Under the pieces are notes generated by a model. The model saw only the letters and a program-made list of their open reading frames with translations, searched no databases and was not told where the DNA came from. A stretch of DNA of 64,000 nucleotides, taken from the NCBI RefSeq assembly GCF_003288845.1, contig NZ_NHYN01000009.1, positions 1 to 64,000 on the forward strand. Reading direction: 5' to 3'. The position numbers and the translations under genes are program-made. This DNA is from Helicobacter monodelphidis (lineage in GTDB: Bacteria > Campylobacterota > Campylobacteria > Campylobacterales > Helicobacteraceae). Below are positions 51,872 through 60,731 of this stretch, piece after piece (position 1 is the first letter of the stretch; each line of letters starts with the position of its first letter).

Positions 51872-52549
51872 ATGCTAGATAGGGTTTTTAGTATCGCTGG
51901 TTTAATCAGCCACGATAAAGCTTTTGAGATTGGTTTTTATACGGTTTTGGTTGCAGTGATTGCTTTGGTTTTGGCGAAGATGGCAACGCGTTCTTTGCAA
52001 ATTGTTCCCGGAACAACGCAGAATGTATTTGAAGCACTCTTGGGGGGTATTTTAGACTTGGCAAAGGAAGTAATAGGGGAAGAAAAAGCAAGAAAGTATC
52101 TACCTTTAACCGCAACATTAGCCATATTCATCTGCTTGGCAAATCTGATTGGTATCGTGCCAGGCTTTGAAGCTCCTACCTCAAACTTAAATTTTACATT
52201 GACGCTCGCTATAGTGGTTTTTGTGTACTATAACTTTGAGGGAATCCGCACATTTGGAGTTGTTAAATATTTTGCACATTTTGCTGGACATATCATTTGG
52301 CTTGCACCCATTATGTTTGTTATTGAAATTATCTCTCATTGTTCTCGTATAGTTTCCTTATCTTTCCGTCTCTTTGGAAATATTAAAGGTGATGATATGT
52401 TTTTAATCGTGATGCTTTTCCTTGCTCCATGGTTTGCACCACTTCCTGCATTCCTAATTCTTACCTTTATGGCATTCTTGCAAGCATTTATCTTTATGAT
52501 TTTAACTTATGTGTTCCTATCTGCTGCCGTTTTAGAGCAGGAACACTAA
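51872..52549 (+). CDS. atpB: AtpB, F0 subunit a of ATP synthase
   Basis: Subunit a provides the proton half-channels. The 225-residue membrane protein has the [13 protein letters not shown] motif with the essential Arg, and the C-terminal [23 protein letters not shown]. In epsilonproteobacteria atpB lies apart from the main atp operon, as here. Confidence 0.95.
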   Translation: MLDRVFSIAGLISHDKAFEIGFYTVLVAVIALVLAKMATRSLQIVPGTTQNVFEALLGGILDLAKEVIGEEKARKYLPLTATLAIFICLANLIGIVPGFEAPTSNLNFTLTLAIVVFVYYNFEGIRTFGVVKYFAHFAGHIIWLAPIMFVIEIISHCSRIVSLSFRLFGNIKGDDMFLIVMLFLAPWFAPLPAFLILTFMAFLQAFIFMILTYVFLSAAVLEQEH

Positions 52550-52560
52550 AAATTTTACTG

Positions 52561-52578
52561 CTTCCTAAAAAAGAAGGA
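52561..52578 (+). terminator. Short hairpin between atpB and the thiE-like gene
   Basis: CTTCCT and AGGAAG form a 6-bp stem just after atpB. It lacks a T-tract and is close to the RBS of the next gene, so its effect may be on translation or partial termination. Confidence 0.3.
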
Positions 52579-52594
52579 AGGGAAGGGTGGTGCG

Positions 52595-53143
52595 ATGAAA
52601 AAGTATCTCATCACGGATCCCACTCTCTATCCTCCTTCACATTTCTTTTCTCTACTAGAATCTGCATTTCAAAGGCATTCTCCTAATATTGCCTTATTAA
52701 GAGGTTATGATGCTCAAGAATTTGCATCTAGTTTTATCTCTTTATGTCATCGCTATAATGTTTTAGCTTTCATAAGTGGAAATTTAAAAATCGCCATACA
52801 AAAGGGGTTTGATGGTGTTCACTTTAAAAGTACACAAATTCAGCAACTTAAAGAAAAACCAGATAATATCCTTTCGTTTTATAGTGCCCATTCTTTACAA
52901 GATATATTGTCTGCACAACAATATTGTGCAGACGCCGTTACACTTAGCCCCATCTTTAAAACCCCAAACAAAGGAGAGCCATTGGGCATACAATATCTTG
53001 TAAGGATATTACATGACTCACGCATCAACATTGATATTTTTGCTTTAGGCGGAATCTTAAGCCACCATATTCATCAATTGCAGAATCTACCTCTTGCTGG
53101 GTTTGCTGCCATTCGTTATTTTGCTGATTTAAATAATACTTAA
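52595..53143 (+). CDS. ThiE/TenI-like thiamine phosphate synthase family protein
   Basis: The 182-residue product is a small TIM-barrel protein of the ThiE/TenI family: MKKYLITDP start, FDGVHFKS, VTLSPIFKTPNKGEPLG (phosphate-binding loop) and FALGGI. True ThiE joins HMP-PP and HET-P; TenI-type proteins isomerise the thiazole. It is shorter than typical ThiE (about 210), so either is possible. It is encoded 45 nt after atpB. Confidence 0.7.
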   Translation: MKKYLITDPTLYPPSHFFSLLESAFQRHSPNIALLRGYDAQEFASSFISLCHRYNVLAFISGNLKIAIQKGFDGVHFKSTQIQQLKEKPDNILSFYSAHSLQDILSAQQYCADAVTLSPIFKTPNKGEPLGIQYLVRILHDSRINIDIFALGGILSHHIHQLQNLPLAGFAAIRYFADLNNT

Positions 53144-53215
53144 CTTATATAAGAACACTAAAAAAACCCTAATTAACAGGGGGCAAACTTTAAGGTATTC
53201 CTCTATAAGAATAGG

Positions 53216-53587
53216 CTAGATTCTGAAAGTTACTTGTTTATCTTTTGTGCCAAAAGTGTCTCCTTGCCTCAAAAAAGATTTTAAATATCGTTTATCAATT
53301 TGATTAAAACCTTGTGGATTTGATACAAGCTTCACTTGAATATTTTGGACATCTTGAAGCTTCTTAAGTTTTACAGCTACATTCACTACAACTTGTATAT
53401 CTGCTTTGAAACTTCCTTTTATTTTTTCTGCTTTTACACTCTCAATTTCTTTTAAATTATAGCCCATAGATTCTAGCCATTCTTTTGCTAAATTATTATT
53501 TTCCCAATCATTAAAAGTATTGATTACAAAATTTTCATTTCTAAAACCATCTTTAGCGGTTTTTGAACCAAGTTCTACCTTATCCAT
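53216..53587 (-). pseudogene. Truncated type II restriction endonuclease
   Basis: The 123-residue product starts like a type II restriction enzyme family (DGFRNENFVINTFNDW, LESMGYNLKEIESVKAEKIKGSFKADIQV, IQVKLVSNPQGFNQIDKRYLKS), where the D, Q and K in the KADIQV and IQVKLVS strands look like a nuclease core. Family members are, from memory, some 300-plus residues long, so the C-terminal two thirds are missing; the frame ends soon after KRYLKS in unrelated sequence. The ATG overlaps the methyltransferase stop by 8 bp, as in paired restriction-modification genes. Confidence 0.65.
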
Positions 53588-54578
53588 TAGGCACATCTTT
53601 TTTAGTTATCATTTTTAAAATATTACTCGCAATATCTTCTATCACATTTACACTCATAGCATTTCCGGCTTGTCTTAAAATATCACTTGTTTTAAGATTT
53701 TTAATTTTATTTTGTAAATTTGGTAATTTATTAAATCCCTGCAATGCTAAAGCCTCTAAAGCACTTAACTTATAAAGAACCCCATTAAACACATAAAGCA
53801 AACCTTGCCTATCTCTTCTTAGCGTTGGAATTTTATTTTTATAGATTCTTAAATCACTTTGCCTCGTATCAATGATTAAAAAATCATATTTTAAGAGTTC
53901 ATCTAAATTAATTCGATTAATATTATATTTATTATTAATATATTTTAAAAAAGTCTTATAAGATTCTACATTATTATCAAATATATTTTCATTGCTTGGA
54001 TTTAAAAAATCTTTTATTTGTATCTTAGAATCTTGAAAAATTTTTGTTTCGAAAGAGAATTTAATTCCCAAATCTTTTCTTATTCCAACAAAATATACTC
54101 TTTCTCTACTCTGTGGTAAATCAAAATCTAAAGTATTTAAGAGTTGATGGGAGACATTATAACCGCAAGATTCTAATAATTCTAATATTATTTTAAGCGT
54201 TTCGCCCTTGTTATGACTCATTAAACCTTTAACATTTTCAAGGATAAAATAACTTGGTTGCTTGATTGCTAGGATCTTGCTTAAATAAAAAATTATTTGT
54301 CCTTTATCCAAATTCTCTAGCCCCTCTCTTTTACCCACAATACTAAAAGTTTGACAAGGGAATCCAGAAATAAGCAAATCAAAATCAGGTAAATTATATG
54401 GATTAATATTTGTCAAGTCCCCTAATTCTAGCTCATTGGTTGTGTCAAAAAAGCTTTTATAAGTCTTAATTGCTTCTTTGTCAATCTCGCTAAACCCAAG
54501 ACATTGAAAGCCATTGAGTTCTAATCCTAGTCGCCCACCACCAATGCCACTACAAAAATCTATAAAAGTCAAACCCAT
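53580..54578 (-). CDS. DNA cytosine-C5 methyltransferase
   Basis: The 332-residue enzyme shows the C5-methyltransferase motifs in order: I (FCSGIGGGRLGLE), IV with catalytic Cys (SGFPCQTFS), VI (ENVKG), VIII (QSRERVYFVG) and X (RQAGNAMSVNV). It modifies cytosine in a specific site, not deducible here. A strong RBS (AAGGAGGAGG) precedes the ATG. Its partner nuclease is truncated, so it may now be an orphan methylase. Lysine- and isoleucine-rich, AT-heavy codon use suggests acquired DNA. Confidence 0.92.
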   Translation of the reverse strand: MGLTFIDFCSGIGGGRLGLELNGFQCLGFSEIDKEAIKTYKSFFDTTNELELGDLTNINPYNLPDFDLLISGFPCQTFSIVGKREGLENLDKGQIIFYLSKILAIKQPSYFILENVKGLMSHNKGETLKIILELLESCGYNVSHQLLNTLDFDLPQSRERVYFVGIRKDLGIKFSFETKIFQDSKIQIKDFLNPSNENIFDNNVESYKTFLKYINNKYNINRINLDELLKYDFLIIDTRQSDLRIYKNKIPTLRRDRQGLLYVFNGVLYKLSALEALALQGFNKLPNLQNKIKNLKTSDILRQAGNAMSVNVIEDIASNILKMITKKDVPNG

Positions 54579-54936
54579 TTACCTCCTCCTTAACCTTGTA
54601 GTCTAGCATATAATTCTCCTGATAATATCTTCGCTGAAAATATTATATCTTCTATCTTCCAAGTTATGTCATTAAATATTATGCCACTATCGCTAGAATC
54701 TTTGTATATAGAGGCAATTTAAGAGAAAATATTTTTGGTATTTATTGGTAAAGAACAATTTGTACCCCGCCCCTATAAAAAGCTCATGTCATCTGTATTT
54801 ATACTAAAATTATATCTCTTAATATTATCAAATGAAGATTATTTTACAAAACATAAACCAGAAATTGTTCCTTTTAAATTTAAAAGACACTATTAATGCA
54901 AGATAGACCATACAAAAAATCCATCACTTCAGGTAA
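54579..54936. other. Gene-free interval beside the methyltransferase
   Basis: This 358-bp AT-rich stretch holds the methyltransferase promoter region and no recognisable gene or tRNA. An ATTAGTGATACC-like end overlaps the transporter stop. Confidence 0.45.
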
Positions 54937-55791
54937 TTAGTGATACCGCTTCATTAGCTTTAAATGTAAAAGTAACGAAGTTGCAATAAAAACGGAGCCA
55001 ATCGCAAATTGAATGGAATTTTCAATATCCCGCCCAAAGAAAAGAAAATTAATAAGAATCGCCAAAGGAATAAGAACATTATTCATAATAGCCAAAATAC
55101 CGCTATCAACAAGACAAGCTCCCCGATTCCATAAAAAATAAGAAAGACCCGAAGCAATAATTCCTAAATAAAATAAAATTCCCCACTGAATCGCTGTTGT
55201 AGGAAGATTTTCCCCATTCCCAAAAAAGAGAAAACTAAAAGCACCCACCATCAATGCCCCCAAATAAAAATACCCAAAACATTCACTTTGCTTAATATTG
55301 CTTTCATTTTCAATTACAAACTTATACAAACTCTGCCCCGCACCAAAACAGAGATTTGCAACCTGGATCAATAAAAAACCAATTAAGAAATGGCTATTGA
55401 TTGAGCCATACTTAATAATATATGCCCCCAACACTGCAATAAAAATACTCAATAGATACCAAGCACGAAAATGTTTAGAACAAATATCATAAATAAGAGT
55501 AACATAAAAGGGTGTAAAAATTGTAAACAACGCAACTTCAGACACACTTAAGTATAAAAAAGACTGGTAGTAGCAAATATACATTATTCCAATCTGAATT
55601 GCCCCAATTCCAATTAGTTTTAATTTTAAAGCTCCACAAATTTTCCAATTTATTAGTGGAGCAAACACAAGAAAAGCCAATCCAAAGCGAACAAGAATAG
55701 AAAAATAATTATCAACACTCCCAGCCAGATAATGTCCAATTAGTGGAAAAGAAAATGCCCAGATGATACTCACAATCACTAAATAAGCCAA
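54937..55791 (-). CDS. EamA-family (DMT) transporter
   Basis: The 284-residue protein has ten predicted hydrophobic helices in two EamA repeats (first: IIWAFSFPLIGHYLAGSVDNYFSILVRFG; second begins near residue 150). DMT proteins export or import small metabolites. The start is TTG with RBS AAGGAG eight bases upstream. It lies 24 nt downstream of tenA on the same strand, so a link to thiamine precursors is possible but unproven. Confidence 0.85.
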   Translation of the reverse strand: MAYLVIVSIIWAFSFPLIGHYLAGSVDNYFSILVRFGLAFLVFAPLINWKICGALKLKLIGIGAIQIGIMYICYYQSFLYLSVSEVALFTIFTPFYVTLIYDICSKHFRAWYLLSIFIAVLGAYIIKYGSINSHFLIGFLLIQVANLCFGAGQSLYKFVIENESNIKQSECFGYFYLGALMVGAFSFLFFGNGENLPTTAIQWGILFYLGIIASGLSYFLWNRGACLVDSGILAIMNNVLIPLAILINFLFFGRDIENSIQFAIGSVFIATSLLLHLKLMKRYH

Positions 55792-55815
55792 GTAAGTATC
55801 TCCTTAATAATAAAA

Positions 55816-56466
55816 CTATACTCTCATTTCTAAAGCATGTTGCCAAAACTCAGCTTCAAGTCTTACAACATTATGAAAGATATGACTTAACTTATTAAAT
55901 TTTTCATCACTAACATTATAGGTATTCAAAAATTCCTCAAACTCCTGCGTTTCCTTCTGAAATTCCTCGCCTGCATAAGTTAAAATCCATTCCCTGTATG
56001 GATGATTTTCAAGAGAATGTTGAGAATTTTTAAAAACCTCTTTCCCAATATACGCATAACCTATTGCACAAGCACTTAGTGCAACAAGCATATCAAGAAA
56101 ATCCCCGCTCTCCCCTACGCTAAGCATATAACGCGTATAAGCAATATTCGTGATACTTTCATCTTTTGCACACAAATTATCTACATCAATCCCAAGTTGC
56201 AAAATACTTTTATGTAGTTCGATTTCACCTTCAATAATGTATTGCTGAAACTTCATTGCAAAACGTAACTCCTTAGCATTATCTGCATTCAAGGCAAGTC
56301 TCGCATAACATTTTGCATAGTTAATAAGGTACATGTAATCCTGCTTAAGATAAAACAAGAATTTTTCCTTTTCTAAACTTCCATCTTCTAACCTTTTCAC
56401 AAAACAATGATGAAGGTAACTATCCCATATCGCTGCATTTTCTTTGATTAATCGCTGAAATAACAT
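55816..56466 (-). CDS. tenA: TenA, aminopyrimidine aminohydrolase (thiaminase II)
   Basis: TenA hydrolyses degraded thiamine products to the HMP pyrimidine for reuse. The 216-residue all-helical protein has the family segments FLFYLKQDYMYLINYAKCYARL, the CAIGYAYIGK motif with the catalytic Cys, and NHPYREWILTYAGEEF. RBS AAAGGAG precedes the ATG. I see no TPP riboswitch upstream. Confidence 0.92.
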   Translation of the reverse strand: MLFQRLIKENAAIWDSYLHHCFVKRLEDGSLEKEKFLFYLKQDYMYLINYAKCYARLALNADNAKELRFAMKFQQYIIEGEIELHKSILQLGIDVDNLCAKDESITNIAYTRYMLSVGESGDFLDMLVALSACAIGYAYIGKEVFKNSQHSLENHPYREWILTYAGEEFQKETQEFEEFLNTYNVSDEKFNKLSHIFHNVVRLEAEFWQHALEMRV

Positions 56467-56517
56467 TTATTCTCCTTTGTAATTATAATACGGATTATAG
56501 CTCAAGAGGGCTAAATT

Positions 56518-56776
56518 ATGCTAGATTATATTAATCATTATGGTGATTTATATACGCACATGTGTGAATTTTACACAAGAAGTGTCGCAAGATGGCTAGA
56601 CTTCTATCTTTCTTACGCTAAAAAAACACACAAAATCCTAGAACCGCTGTATGGCAATGGGGTTTTTAACCCCCTCTTTTCAAAGAAAATTCAATAATAT
56701 TGGTGTAGATTCTTCCCTAAAAATACTTAAGCAATCACAACACAAAACCCCTTATATACAAAATTCTACAGGCTAA
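56518..56776 (+). pseudogene. Remnant of a class I SAM methyltransferase gene
   Basis: An ATG at 56518 opens 59 codons ending at 56697 with the segment KILEPLYGNGVFNPLFSKK, which looks like a SAM-binding motif I region. A +1 shift at about 56690 continues as FNNIGVDSSLKILKQSQHK, matching the next part of such a fold (GVD...S), and stops at 56774-56776. The gene is therefore both frameshifted and cut short. The segment lies next to tenA in a decayed interval. Confidence 0.6.
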
Positions 56777-57221
56777 TATAATAAATAATTTATAATTAAT
56801 TAACTTTATTATATTTTATTAAACTAGGATATATTTCGTTACTTACAGACATAGAATTGTGCAAAAAATAAAAAAGAATGCAAGATTTCTATTTAAGTCA
56901 AGACAGATGAAAGATTTAATATAATTTAAAAAATAAATACCACCATAATCCACATTCACAAACGCAATTTTCGCCCAACATTTATGAATTATACCAAGAG
57001 AGGCAATTACTAAAAAGTGAATCAATGGCATTCTAAACACATCTTTATTAACTTGGAAACAGGTATTTATCCTTCCAAAAACTCCCTGCTAACAATGATT
57101 TTTATGTGAATACAATTATATAGATAATCCGCTTATACAATATTTGTTGACTTATCTTAAGATATTAATAAGAGTTATTATAATATACTTTCTCGTTTTT
57201 ATTACAACAATAAGGATTTTT
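56777..57221. other. Gene-free interval upstream of the porin operon
   Basis: This AT-rich interval carries the porin promoter region at its right end. A minus-strand frame at 56843-57040 (MPLIHFLVIASLGIIHKCW...) is hydrophobic but has no convincing RBS or family and may be a remnant. Confidence 0.45.
57153..57164. promoter_or_regulatory. Perfect 12-bp palindrome in the porin promoter
   Basis: TATCTTAAGATA is a perfect palindrome lying about 15 bp before a TATAAT -10 element at 57179-57184, so it overlaps the -35 position. This is a good place for a regulator of the whole downstream operon. Confidence 0.4.
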
Positions 57222-58535
57222 ATGATTAAAACCTCTTTAAAAACTTCCTATTTTTGCCTCTTTACACTTGGGTTATGTCTACCATCATCTATTCAAGCGA
57301 CACCTCTTGAGGAAATCATTTCTGGAATTAAAAGTGAAAGTTTCTTGCGATATCGTTACAACGATACTCGATGGAATAACCTTGATTTCATCAAAGGTAA
57401 TAACAAAACAGGTAGAACACAAATCAGCAGTGCAGGAAAAGGGGCTGCACATAATTTTAGGGCAGATTTTTCATTCACGACTCCAGATATACATGGTGTG
57501 AGCATGAATCTTGGTGCGGTCTATTTCAAGAATGCTTCAACAAACATTGGTGGAAACTATGGCGAAGGCTTAGGTGCTGGTGAAGATGGGGATTTTGGCG
57601 TGAGTACTTTTTATGCAAATATACAACCCTCAAACAACACACTCATTCAAATTGGAAAAATGCGCTTTGAAACACCCTTCAATGATCCATCAGATGACAG
57701 AGGAACAGGTGTTGTGCTTAAAAATAAGGACATTCAAGGCGTAAGCTTGTATGCAGCGGCCTATGACACTTGGTCGCTTGATGACAGTATGAATGCAATT
57801 CCATTTGGAACAAATGAAAATTCTCTTAACAAACCAATTTATCAATTTGCTATTGATGTTAGCCAAAATCAAATCGGTGCAAGTGCGTGGTATGTACACA
57901 TTCAAGATGTTTATGATTATCTTGCTTATGCGACATTGGGCTATAAAAATGACTTTTTGAATCTTAAGGCAGAATATGCACAAAGTCGACTGAATAATGG
58001 CTTATTTCAAACCATTTCTCCTCACACCCTTTTACAAAAAGATCACTCTTTAGCAACATTCAATATCGGCATAAACTACGCCTTTTTGAATGCTAGGCTG
58101 GGTTACATTGGCTCTTTTCAAGATGGTTATAAAGTCTCTATTGACAATCAAGGACAATTCATAAATGCAGGAAGAATCTGGAATGATAATAGCATAACAG
58201 ACATTAGTTATGCGGCAACAGGATCTATTGCAGATTCTAAACATCACCTTAATGTATTTTTTGCTTCTCTGGGCTTTTCTCCTTTGGAAAATAATACACT
58301 CGCATTCACGCTTGATTATGTTCAAGGTCAAGATAAAAATAAAACCCAAAATAGTACTTTAACATTCTATGAAATTACCCCAAATATTACCTATCGGTAT
58401 AATAAAAATCTTGATTTTCTGATTTACTATGCAATGCTTCATGCTTCAAAGGATCCAAAAAGGAATACGACGGGGGAAGAATATGCAGATGCACAAGAAA
58501 ATCGCTTACGATTCCAAACGATTTATCGTTTCTAA
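57222..58535 (+). CDS. Campylobacter-type major outer membrane porin (MOMP family)
   Basis: The 437-residue outer-membrane protein has a signal peptide (cleavage near SIQA, residue 26), the early SFLRYRYNDTRWNN strand, many alternating beta-strands such as GVSLYAAAYDTW and ASAWYVHIQDVYDYLAYATLGYK, and a terminal Phe for barrel assembly (RFQTIYRF). MOMP porins form trimeric general channels, but some are specialised for metal uptake. The frame opens at 57144; ATG 57222 with RBS TAAGGA gives the signal peptide. It is followed 19 nt later by an ABC importer operon, which suggests a dedicated uptake channel. Confidence 0.88.
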   Translation: MIKTSLKTSYFCLFTLGLCLPSSIQATPLEEIISGIKSESFLRYRYNDTRWNNLDFIKGNNKTGRTQISSAGKGAAHNFRADFSFTTPDIHGVSMNLGAVYFKNASTNIGGNYGEGLGAGEDGDFGVSTFYANIQPSNNTLIQIGKMRFETPFNDPSDDRGTGVVLKNKDIQGVSLYAAAYDTWSLDDSMNAIPFGTNENSLNKPIYQFAIDVSQNQIGASAWYVHIQDVYDYLAYATLGYKNDFLNLKAEYAQSRLNNGLFQTISPHTLLQKDHSLATFNIGINYAFLNARLGYIGSFQDGYKVSIDNQGQFINAGRIWNDNSITDISYAATGSIADSKHHLNVFFASLGFSPLENNTLAFTLDYVQGQDKNKTQNSTLTFYEITPNITYRYNKNLDFLIYYAMLHASKDPKRNTTGEEYADAQENRLRFQTIYRF

Positions 58536-58554
58536 CTTTATTGAAGGAGTTTTT

Positions 58555-59673
58555 ATGTTTTTCATTCTAAAAAAATCTCATACATTCTTGAGTTTATTAA
58601 TCTCTATGATTGCATTTTTAGGGATTATTCACGCAAAAGAGATCACTATTAAAGATGTGGCAGGGAGAGAGGTTAAGGTCAATTTACCTGCAAAACGTAT
58701 TGTTCTTGGCTTTTATTATACGGATTTTCTTGCTGTGGGCGGAACAAAAGCATTTGATAATGTTGTCGGCTTTTCAAAGGCAGTATGGACAGATTGGACG
58801 CCAACAAGCTGGGAAGTGTATAGTAAAGCAATTCCACGATTGCATCACATTGAAGACATTGGAGAAATTGAAGTTGGCACTTTTTCTGTCGAAAAAATCC
58901 TTAGTTTAAAGCCTGATCTCGTTATTTTAGCTGATTGGCAATGGCAGATGATGGAGCTAGAATTAGAACCTTTACAAAAAGCAAATATCCCCATCGTTGT
59001 TATTGATTATAATCGTGAAACTGTAGAGCGACATATCGCAAGTACACGCATTCTAGGGGAGATTACAGGACAAATTCAAAAGGCAAATGAATTAATTGCA
59101 TTCTATGAAAGTACAGTGAAAGAGGTGCAAACAAGAATTAAGAATGCAAATCGTCCAAAGCCAAAAATCTATATTGAATTTGGCAATAAAGGTCCAAACG
59201 AAAGTGGTTTTACTTATGGCAATGATATGTGGGGTGCTTTGATTGATTTAGCAGGGGGCGAAAATATTGCATCTCCTTTTGTAGAAAAATGGTCACCCAT
59301 TAATCCAGAACAAATCTTAATCTCCAAGCCAGAAGTTATCGTTATTACTGGGAGAGAAACGGAATTGAACAAAAATAAAGAATCTATGGTGATGGGTATT
59401 CTTATTGATGAAAAAGAAGCAAGAATGCGTCTGAACGCCTACAAAAATCGCCCCGGTTGGTCAAGTTTACCGGCCATTAAAAACAATCGTCTTTTTGGAC
59501 TTTATATGGGAGCATCAAGAACACTCGTTGATGCAACAATGGTACAATATCTTGCAAAGGCAATGTATCCGGATCTGTTTGCAGATATTGATCCAATCCA
59601 AAACTATATTGATTACCACAAAAAATATCTACCCATCGTTCCAACAGGAACATTTGGAATTCAGGCTGACTAA
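58555..59673 (+). CDS. Periplasmic binding protein of a FecB/BtuF-type importer
   Basis: The 372-residue protein has a signal peptide (to about IIHA, residue 25) and the TroA/FecB-like fold: EITIKDVAGREVKVNLPAKRIVLGF, then SVEKILSLKPDLVILADWQWQMMELELEPL and INPEQILISKPEVIVITG. The tryptophan- and methionine-rich stretch DWQWQMMELELEP is unusual and may be near the ligand. The ligand could be a ferric chelate, heme, nickel or another metal complex. ATG 58555 with RBS GAAGGAG is preferred over an upstream opening inside the porin gene. Confidence 0.85.
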   Translation: MFFILKKSHTFLSLLISMIAFLGIIHAKEITIKDVAGREVKVNLPAKRIVLGFYYTDFLAVGGTKAFDNVVGFSKAVWTDWTPTSWEVYSKAIPRLHHIEDIGEIEVGTFSVEKILSLKPDLVILADWQWQMMELELEPLQKANIPIVVIDYNRETVERHIASTRILGEITGQIQKANELIAFYESTVKEVQTRIKNANRPKPKIYIEFGNKGPNESGFTYGNDMWGALIDLAGGENIASPFVEKWSPINPEQILISKPEVIVITGRETELNKNKESMVMGILIDEKEARMRLNAYKNRPGWSSLPAIKNNRLFGLYMGASRTLVDATMVQYLAKAMYPDLFADIDPIQNYIDYHKKYLPIVPTGTFGIQAD

Positions 59674-60731
59674 TGCAAAATGAACAGATCATTCAAGAAG
59701 CTGTCCTAACGCATCGTAAACAGGAATGGCATCGGCTCTGCATTATTATGATCTTGATTGCAATTTGCTTGATTTCGCTTGTGCTTGATATTGCAACAGG
59801 CCCATCAATGATGAATCCCAAAGAAGTTATGAATGCACTTCTTGCAATATTTTTTGGAACAGAAGTGGAGCAATATCATCATATTATTATCTATGATATT
59901 CGCTTACCGCAAGCCTTGATGGCGATTGTTGTAGGAGCTGCTTTGGGAGCAGGTGGAGCAGAAATTCAAACTTTACTCAACAATCCTATGGCAAGTCCCT
60001 ATACGCTGGGATTAGCAGCCGCTTCAGGGCTTGGAGCATCTTTAGTCATTGCTTTTGGAACACTTGGGCTACCTTTAATGATTGCCGTCCCTATGGGTGC
60101 ATTCATAATGACAATGATTTCATCGGGTATCTTATTTAGTTTTGCCATGCTAAAGAATTTTAGCTCCTCTAGCCTTGTGCTTGTTGGAATTGCCTTACTC
60201 TTTTTGTTTCAATCTTTGCTCTCTTTGGTGCAATATCTTTCATCACCAGAGATTTCGCAACAGATTCTATTTTGGCTTTTTGGTTCCTTAGCGAAGGCAC
60301 AATGGGCAAATTTAGCCATTGTTTTTGTAACAACCACCATTTGTATGATCTTACTTTTCAAAGATTCTTGGGCATTAACGGCTTTACGATTAGGAGAAGA
60401 AAGAGCAAAAAGTATGGGCATCAATCTTTCTGCAGTGCGATTCAAAGCACTTGTTTTAGTTTCTATTATGACGGCAACAGCAATTAGTTTTGTTGGAGTA
60501 ATTGGCTTTATTGGCTTGGTTGCACCCCACATTGCTAGAATGATTGTAGGTGAAGATCAACGCTTTTTTCTACCTATGGCTAGCCTTACGGGTGCTGCAT
60601 TTTTATCAATAGCCTCTGTGCTTTCCAAAGTGATTGTGCCGGGTGCTTTATTTCCAGTTGGAATTGTAACTTCATTTATTGGAGTTCCATTCTTTTTTTG
60701 GATTATTCTTACAAGGAAAAATAGATGTTAG
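59673..60731 (+). CDS. FecCD/BtuC-type permease
   Basis: The 352-residue permease has about ten membrane helices and the FecCD motifs RLPQALMAIVVGAALGAGGAEIQTLLNNPMASPYTLG and GFIGLVAPHIARMIVGEDQRFFLP. The ATG overlaps the binding protein stop (TAATG). The N-terminus is about 25 residues longer and more charged than in the first importer of this window. Confidence 0.92.
   Translation: MQNEQIIQEAVLTHRKQEWHRLCIIMILIAICLISLVLDIATGPSMMNPKEVMNALLAIFFGTEVEQYHHIIIYDIRLPQALMAIVVGAALGAGGAEIQTLLNNPMASPYTLGLAAASGLGASLVIAFGTLGLPLMIAVPMGAFIMTMISSGILFSFAMLKNFSSSSLVLVGIALLFLFQSLLSLVQYLSSPEISQQILFWLFGSLAKAQWANLAIVFVTTTICMILLFKDSWALTALRLGEERAKSMGINLSAVRFKALVLVSIMTATAISFVGVIGFIGLVAPHIARMIVGEDQRFFLPMASLTGAAFLSIASVLSKVIVPGALFPVGIVTSFIGVPFFFWIILTRKNRC

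Noticed and set aside
56467-56517. TPP riboswitch upstream of tenA
   Set aside because: The CTGAGA and ACCTGATCTGG-type THI-box elements are absent.
56843-57040. 65-residue hydrophobic minus-strand frame
   Set aside because: There is no RBS and no recognisable family; it may be a remnant but I cannot support a gene.
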